This document shows, one piece after another, positions 51,101-57,100 of a stretch of 64,000 nucleotides of DNA (position 1 is its first letter; the number at the start of each line of letters is the position of its first letter). The position numbers were made by a program, and so were the translations under genes. Source of the stretch: Carettochelys insculpta (taxonomy: Eukaryota > Chordata > Testudines > Carettochelyidae); assembly GCF_033958435.1 (NCBI RefSeq), contig NC_134138.1:186345298-186409297 (forward strand), read 5' to 3'. The notes under the pieces were generated by a model. The model ran no database searches and was not told the DNA's origin. It was given only the letters and a program-made list of their open reading frames with translations.

Positions 51101-54100
51101 GGCTCTGGCCATGTGAGTTTAGATGGCTGGACTACTTCGCTCACCTCTTATGGTTAGCCTGTCGCAGATGTTAAAGTACAGGGTGCTCGGGAGGGGTTGG
51201 CAGGCTCTCATTTGCCAAGGCCAAGCCATTTTAAGCGTCTGTGTCTAAAATTTAAATCTTCCATCCCCCATCTCAGCTGCAGCCTAATTTTGTAGATGTC
51301 TAAATCCCTTTGGTACCTACATTTCTACTGGTATAGTCCCTTACATATCTGCCAACGGATGTGTGCAAAGCTGCCTAACTCCTGATGTTATCAAGCAGCT
51401 CGCTGCTTAACTTGTGCTTAAGCCCCTAACTTGACCTTCTCCCACCTCTCATGCCTGGCAGGTGTCTTCAGGGGCTACCCAGTGCACAGGAAGAGGACAA
51501 ACCTCAGGAATGGGGCTCATGATACTGTGTGTTCTTATAATTATCATTGTCGGCGCTCTGACAGGTCAGGCCCTCTCCGGTTGGGCTCTGGCATATCTGA
51601 TTTGCCTTCTTAAACAAGTGCTTTGGAGCCTGAAATCATGTCTTTGTACAGCACCTAGCATAAATCAGCTGGGGTTAGGCAAATGTGGCCGTCTCAGCTA
51701 AGTCTGAGGCATAGCTGGGGGATGCCCAGATGTCTTCACTCGCGGTTGTGTGTGACACCCACATGGGCATCCTCCTCACACCACCCCGTCCTTCCCTGTA
51801 AACAGCCTGACCCCCGTTTTCAAATATAGGCATCTTAGGCCCCAAGCCCGCCACCTATTAAACAAGGGATTAGAGTAGACGGTGATGAGCTAAAGCTAAT
51901 GGAGGCTCAGCCTCCCCACCACCCTCCCAAACCTGAGCCACTCCACCACGCGTGTACACAGTCTAGCTCAGCAGGTGAAGCACCACCTCCAGAGCAGCCA
52001 GGGCCAACTTGGTGCTGAGCTCACTGGGGTCCCAGCAGCAGGATGAGCCAGGACAATCCCCAGACCCTACTGGCAGGAAGTGAGTCCGCAGAACCCCAGA
52101 CAATGGTGAGTCCATCCCTCCCCCGTGTCTCCAAGCAGAGATGGTGGTGGTGCCAGCAAGGGAGGATGCAGTCAGGCAGAAGGAAGATGGAGGAGACAAG
52201 GAACGGGCTACTGAGCCGGCGCGAGATACAGGCAAAGCCAGCTGCAGCCACTGCCCCACCACACAGATCCTAGCTCCCCACCTAGCCCTCCAGCCACAGA
52301 CCCCCTGAGTGATGGGGTCCTTGGGTCACAATCTAGATGGTGGGACCACTGAGGGACCTCCAAGCCCACCAGCCTGGGCTGTCTCTCACCTGGTGATGCT
52401 AATGTCAGGCTACAAGGCCCTGACAGTCCCTGCATTGACACAGCCACCCACAGGTAGGGAGACACAGCTGCGTTCCATGACTGGTGATTTCCCTGCCATC
52501 AAGAGAAAAAGGCTTCAGCCAATTCCTTCCAGCTCCCCAGCCCAGCACCTCACAAGTAAACCACCTTTTGCTGCTCAAGGTCTCCTTGCACAGTGCAAAC
52601 TCCTTCAAAAGTTCGCGACTTCATTTCCGAGGAAAGTGGTTGTGCCTGTGCCTTCGTAATCTGACCTGAGGTTCCCCGAGAACTTCAACCAGAAACACAC
52701 GTTTTAGGTAAACTAGAAGCCAGATTTATTAACTGCAGAACACAAGATTAAGTGATTATAAATAGCAGGCATAGCAAATGGAGTTGGTTACCTAGGAAAT
52801 AAACATAAATTTAGTTTAGATTCTAAGTTAAACTAAGCAAGATTTGAACCCCACAATCTCTTGTCCAACAGATGGTACACACTGGTTTACAGTTCCTCAG
52901 TACACAGACCATTCCCCTTCCAGCCTAGGGCCAAGTGCCCTAAGTCAAAATCCTTATTTTCCCAATGAGCTTCCAGGTGTTGCTGGGGGAAGGGGAGGAG
53001 GAGAGGCCAAGTGATGATTTTATGTCACTACCATTGTTCTTTCAGGAGCTAGCAAGATCCTTGCTGTGACATGGGCTGGTCTACCCACTCCCATGGCACG
53101 TGTGCGTTCTCTGGGAAAACTCTGGGCTGGTCAGCAGAGGAGATAGCCACCATTGGCCCCTGGGTAAGGTCAGGGGGCTGTCTCCATGCTCCCTGAAGGG
53201 GGAGGGCCCTCTCCTTAGCACTGCCCAGAGTGTAGGGTCACCCCGCAGCCCTTAACACTAGCTAGATCATGCAGCATGATGCTCCAGCATTGATTTAAAG
53301 GGCCTGGGGCTCTGGCCACCACAGCTGCTACTGTGGCTGCCAGATCCCCCAGGCTCCTTGAACCACCAGGCCCTGGAGCAAGCGTTCCCTTGCCTACCCC
53401 AGTGGCAGGCCTGGGAGTGTTGGATTCTTTTTGATGGGCCAGTATCTGGGCCCTTCTTTGTTGCAGCTGAAAGACTGGCTGTGAGCTTTTCCCACCTCAC
53501 AGATTGGGTAGCACATACCACAATAGGTTCTAACGTCGCATACCCTGGAAGTACATATGATCCAAAAGGTTATTAAGACTCAGCAGATTGAGACTTTTCA
53601 GATGATCGCTCACAGACATGCATTGTGCTAAACAGATCATAATTAGATCCTAGTGGGGAATACGGTGGTTCCAGAGTGTGACTGTGAGGTAAAGTGTCAC
53701 TCCCTGGGAAGAGTTAAGTGCCAATTTCACCAAGGTTGTGTGGACACTAGCCCCCGCGCCCCTTCGAAAGGGGGATGCTAATGAGACACTTCAGGATATG
53801 CTAATGAGGTAATGCAATGAATATGCAGTGCCTCATTAGCATAATGGAAGCCGTGGCACTTTTGATCACATGAGGCTCGTCTACACGGGGTCCTTTTCGA
53901 AAGGACCCCGCACACTTCAAAATCCCCTTATTCCTATAAACAAATAGGAACAAGGGGATTTTGAAGTGTGCAGGGTCCTTTTGAAAAGGACCCCGTGTAG
54001 ACGAGCCTCATGTGATCAAAAGTGCCACGGCTTCCATTATGCTAATGAGGCACTGCATATTCATTGCAGCACCTCATTAGCATGTCCCAAAGTGTCAAAT

Positions 54101-57100
54101 TAGTATCCCTCTTTTGGAAGGGGAGGAGGGCTAGTGTAGAGATAGCCCAAGTGTGGAGATGCAGCATAGTTCAAGTGCATGTTCCATGTGTTCATTTAGG
54201 GTCCACTAATTATGTCATATCTCTATGCAGTCTCTTACAGTGCTAATATATTTTCCAAGTATTTAAGTACAAGCGATAGAGGGTCTGACTGGGATATGTA
54301 CTCAGCTGTGGCCTCACTCTGCTCTTACAGCAATGGAAACAGAGTTAGGCCAAGGCTGAGCAATATTAAAAATCCTACCCTTGATGTTGTTTTGTGATTC
54401 ATTCCTTCAGGGAAGTTACATCAGTTAATATTTATAATGTAATTTTTTCCAAGACCAAACAGTTTTGTTTTTTAAAACAGACAAATGTGCAATTTTTTTC
54501 CCTCTAAGCTCCCAGAATGCTGTTTTACTACAAAAATCCCCCTAAAAAGGTACTGCAAGGCCTACATGGCTTGAAGGGCAATGCATGTTTTAAAAAGGGG
54601 CCATTTGCTTTGTACCTATGACACAACCATGAATTTCAACGCTCTCCAGTAAAAACAAAACAGTTATTTTGTTCATGAACCTACAAAGAAAAAGGCTCAG
54701 CCCTAAGTCATAATCAGAACTTGTATGAGCTGCTCTAGAGGATTCCTAATGACTATGTACAGGCAGGAAAACCCAGCTTTAGGGTGATTAGCAGCTCCCT
54801 TAACTCATGACAAAATGCATTTGCGCCAGAAAGACAAGTCTGAAATGACACGTGGACAAATTATTTGATTAAAATTACAGGGAAATTGTACTTTGCCCTA
54901 GCTTGGAGCAGCTCAACAAAATAAATTACACAGGCATGCACGGCCAGATTCCCTCAGTGAACCTGCAAAATGCAGTTGGGGCTCTCTCTAATAAAACGTC
55001 CACAACCCCCTGCTGGGACTGGTGTTCTTGTCGGCTTTGCAGAACACCAGGAACACCCGTGTTTGAGGATGAGAAGCTCCAGCCATGGCCTTTTTGGTCT
55101 GAGTTGAAGCTGATTGGAGTGCAGCATCTTTGGCTGCTCCCAAGATGGCTCTGAGAAGACTCAGACATGGGATTCCCAAATGTTTAAGCTTCCTGAATCA
55201 ACTAAGCAAAGGCTAGTTGTGCCCTAAGCATACTCATGAGATATAGCTCTTCTGCCTGGAAGACCCTGCTGGGAGCTTAGCACCCCTCTTGCCCAACCCC
55301 CGGGCCCAGTGACTAATCTCTGGAGCCAGTGCCCAGCCCTCAGAATGCTATCTACCTCACCAGCTTAAACACAGCCATTCCCAGAGCATCACCTTCTGGT
55401 TTTACCTGCTCCAGGGGCATGAAACGAGGTAGAATTCTGTGCAAACTCTCCAGGTGGTGTGTGTGTAGCACCGTATTGCTCTGCCTTTAATAGCCCAAGC
55501 CACTGACAGATCTACACACAAAAAACCCTCCTACTTCCATTGCCCCGCCTCAGTTTCCTCCCCACCCTAGGCTGCTTCTACACTCCCATGCTCCTGTGGG
55601 AGGTGCCACGGTAATGAGGCAATTCAAAGCAGGCTAAGGAGATGCTAATGTGCATATTCAGCACCTCATTAGCATAGTGCCAGCTGCACAAACAGACTGA
55701 CTTGCAGATTGACAGTGAAGACGGGAGCAGCTTTGAAATAAGCACCCCACACTTTGACGTTCCCTTACTCCGATCTAGTTCTGTGGGAGTAAGGGAACGT
55801 CGAAGTGGGGGTGTTTATTGCAAAGCTGCCCACAGCTGCACTGTCAATCTGCAATTCGAAGTCTGCGTTTCGAAATTCGTGTGGCTGCTTTTATGCTAAT
55901 GAGGCACTGAATATGCACATTAGCACCTCATTATCATGGTGCTTCTGACGGGACAGTGAGAGGGTAGAAGCAGCCCTAGACCATTCATTGCACTGGAATC
56001 GGGGTGTAATCATTTGTGTCCTGAACAACTTGAACCTTCTTCCCCCAGCTTGTCTCCTTCGACCGCATGGGTTCAATCCCCTTCTCCTCTCCTGCCCAAA
56101 CTTCCCGTGTCTCTTTCAGTCTTAGTTCGGTGATGCAAGCAGCAGCCTTGGCACCTGCTAGCAGTTTGTGATCCACTGTCCTGAGTCCTGTCCCCTGATA
56201 AGCCAGCACCTTTAGCGGGAGCCAACTGATTGTGCAAAATGGTGGTTGTAGATTAGCGGGTCAGTCTGCTCTGCTCTGTTAGATGCTCCTCCCAGGGATC
56301 AAGACAAGCAGCTGTGCCCCAGCCACGCTGCTTGCCAACCTCACTCCCCACTAGGAGCACTTAGCGGGCAACCCTGTACCTAGCAGGTGTTCAGTGCAAT
56401 GGAGACATCAAGAGGCTGCATTGGAGGCAACTAACCTTTGCAGGTACTGCAGAGAAGTTTGCAGCATGGTAAAAATTTGTAGTGTCCTGCACAGGTACAA
56501 AATTTGTATCCACATCTGTAAATGGATTGTGGATATCTGCAGCCACACGCACAGCTGCAGACACCTGCAGCACTACAGTGGCTATCCATGGATTTGCAGG
56601 GCTCTCCACAGCACCCGGCTCCTGCCAAGGTGTGTGGTGAGGGTGGGTGTTTGCTTGCCAAGTGCTCCTTGTGGGGAGTGAGGTTGGCAAGGGCATGGCT
56701 GCGGCACAGCTGCTGGTCTTGATCCCTCTTAGGAGCACCGAGCAGAGCAGAACAAACAGCCATGCCCCAGCCATGCTCCTCACCAGGAGCACCCCAGCCC
56801 CACTCCCAGCTAAGCACCAGGGAACGGGCTCTGTTGTAGTAGTGCCCCAGTCCTGCTCCCTGCCAAGTGATGGGAGGTGGGACACGCTCCCCATTGGAGC
56901 CCTTGCTGGGGCAGAGCAGGACAAGCACCCATGCTCCAGCGCTGCTCCTTGCCAGGAGTGCCCCAGTCCCACGTCCTGATAAGTGTCAGGGACAGGGCAG
57001 AGTGGGACAAGTTCCCGGGTAGGAGTGCTTGGTAGGATACCTTGGCCCCAGCTCCTTGCCAGGAGTGCTCTGGCCTTTTTAGTAGCCACTTCGGCTCCAG

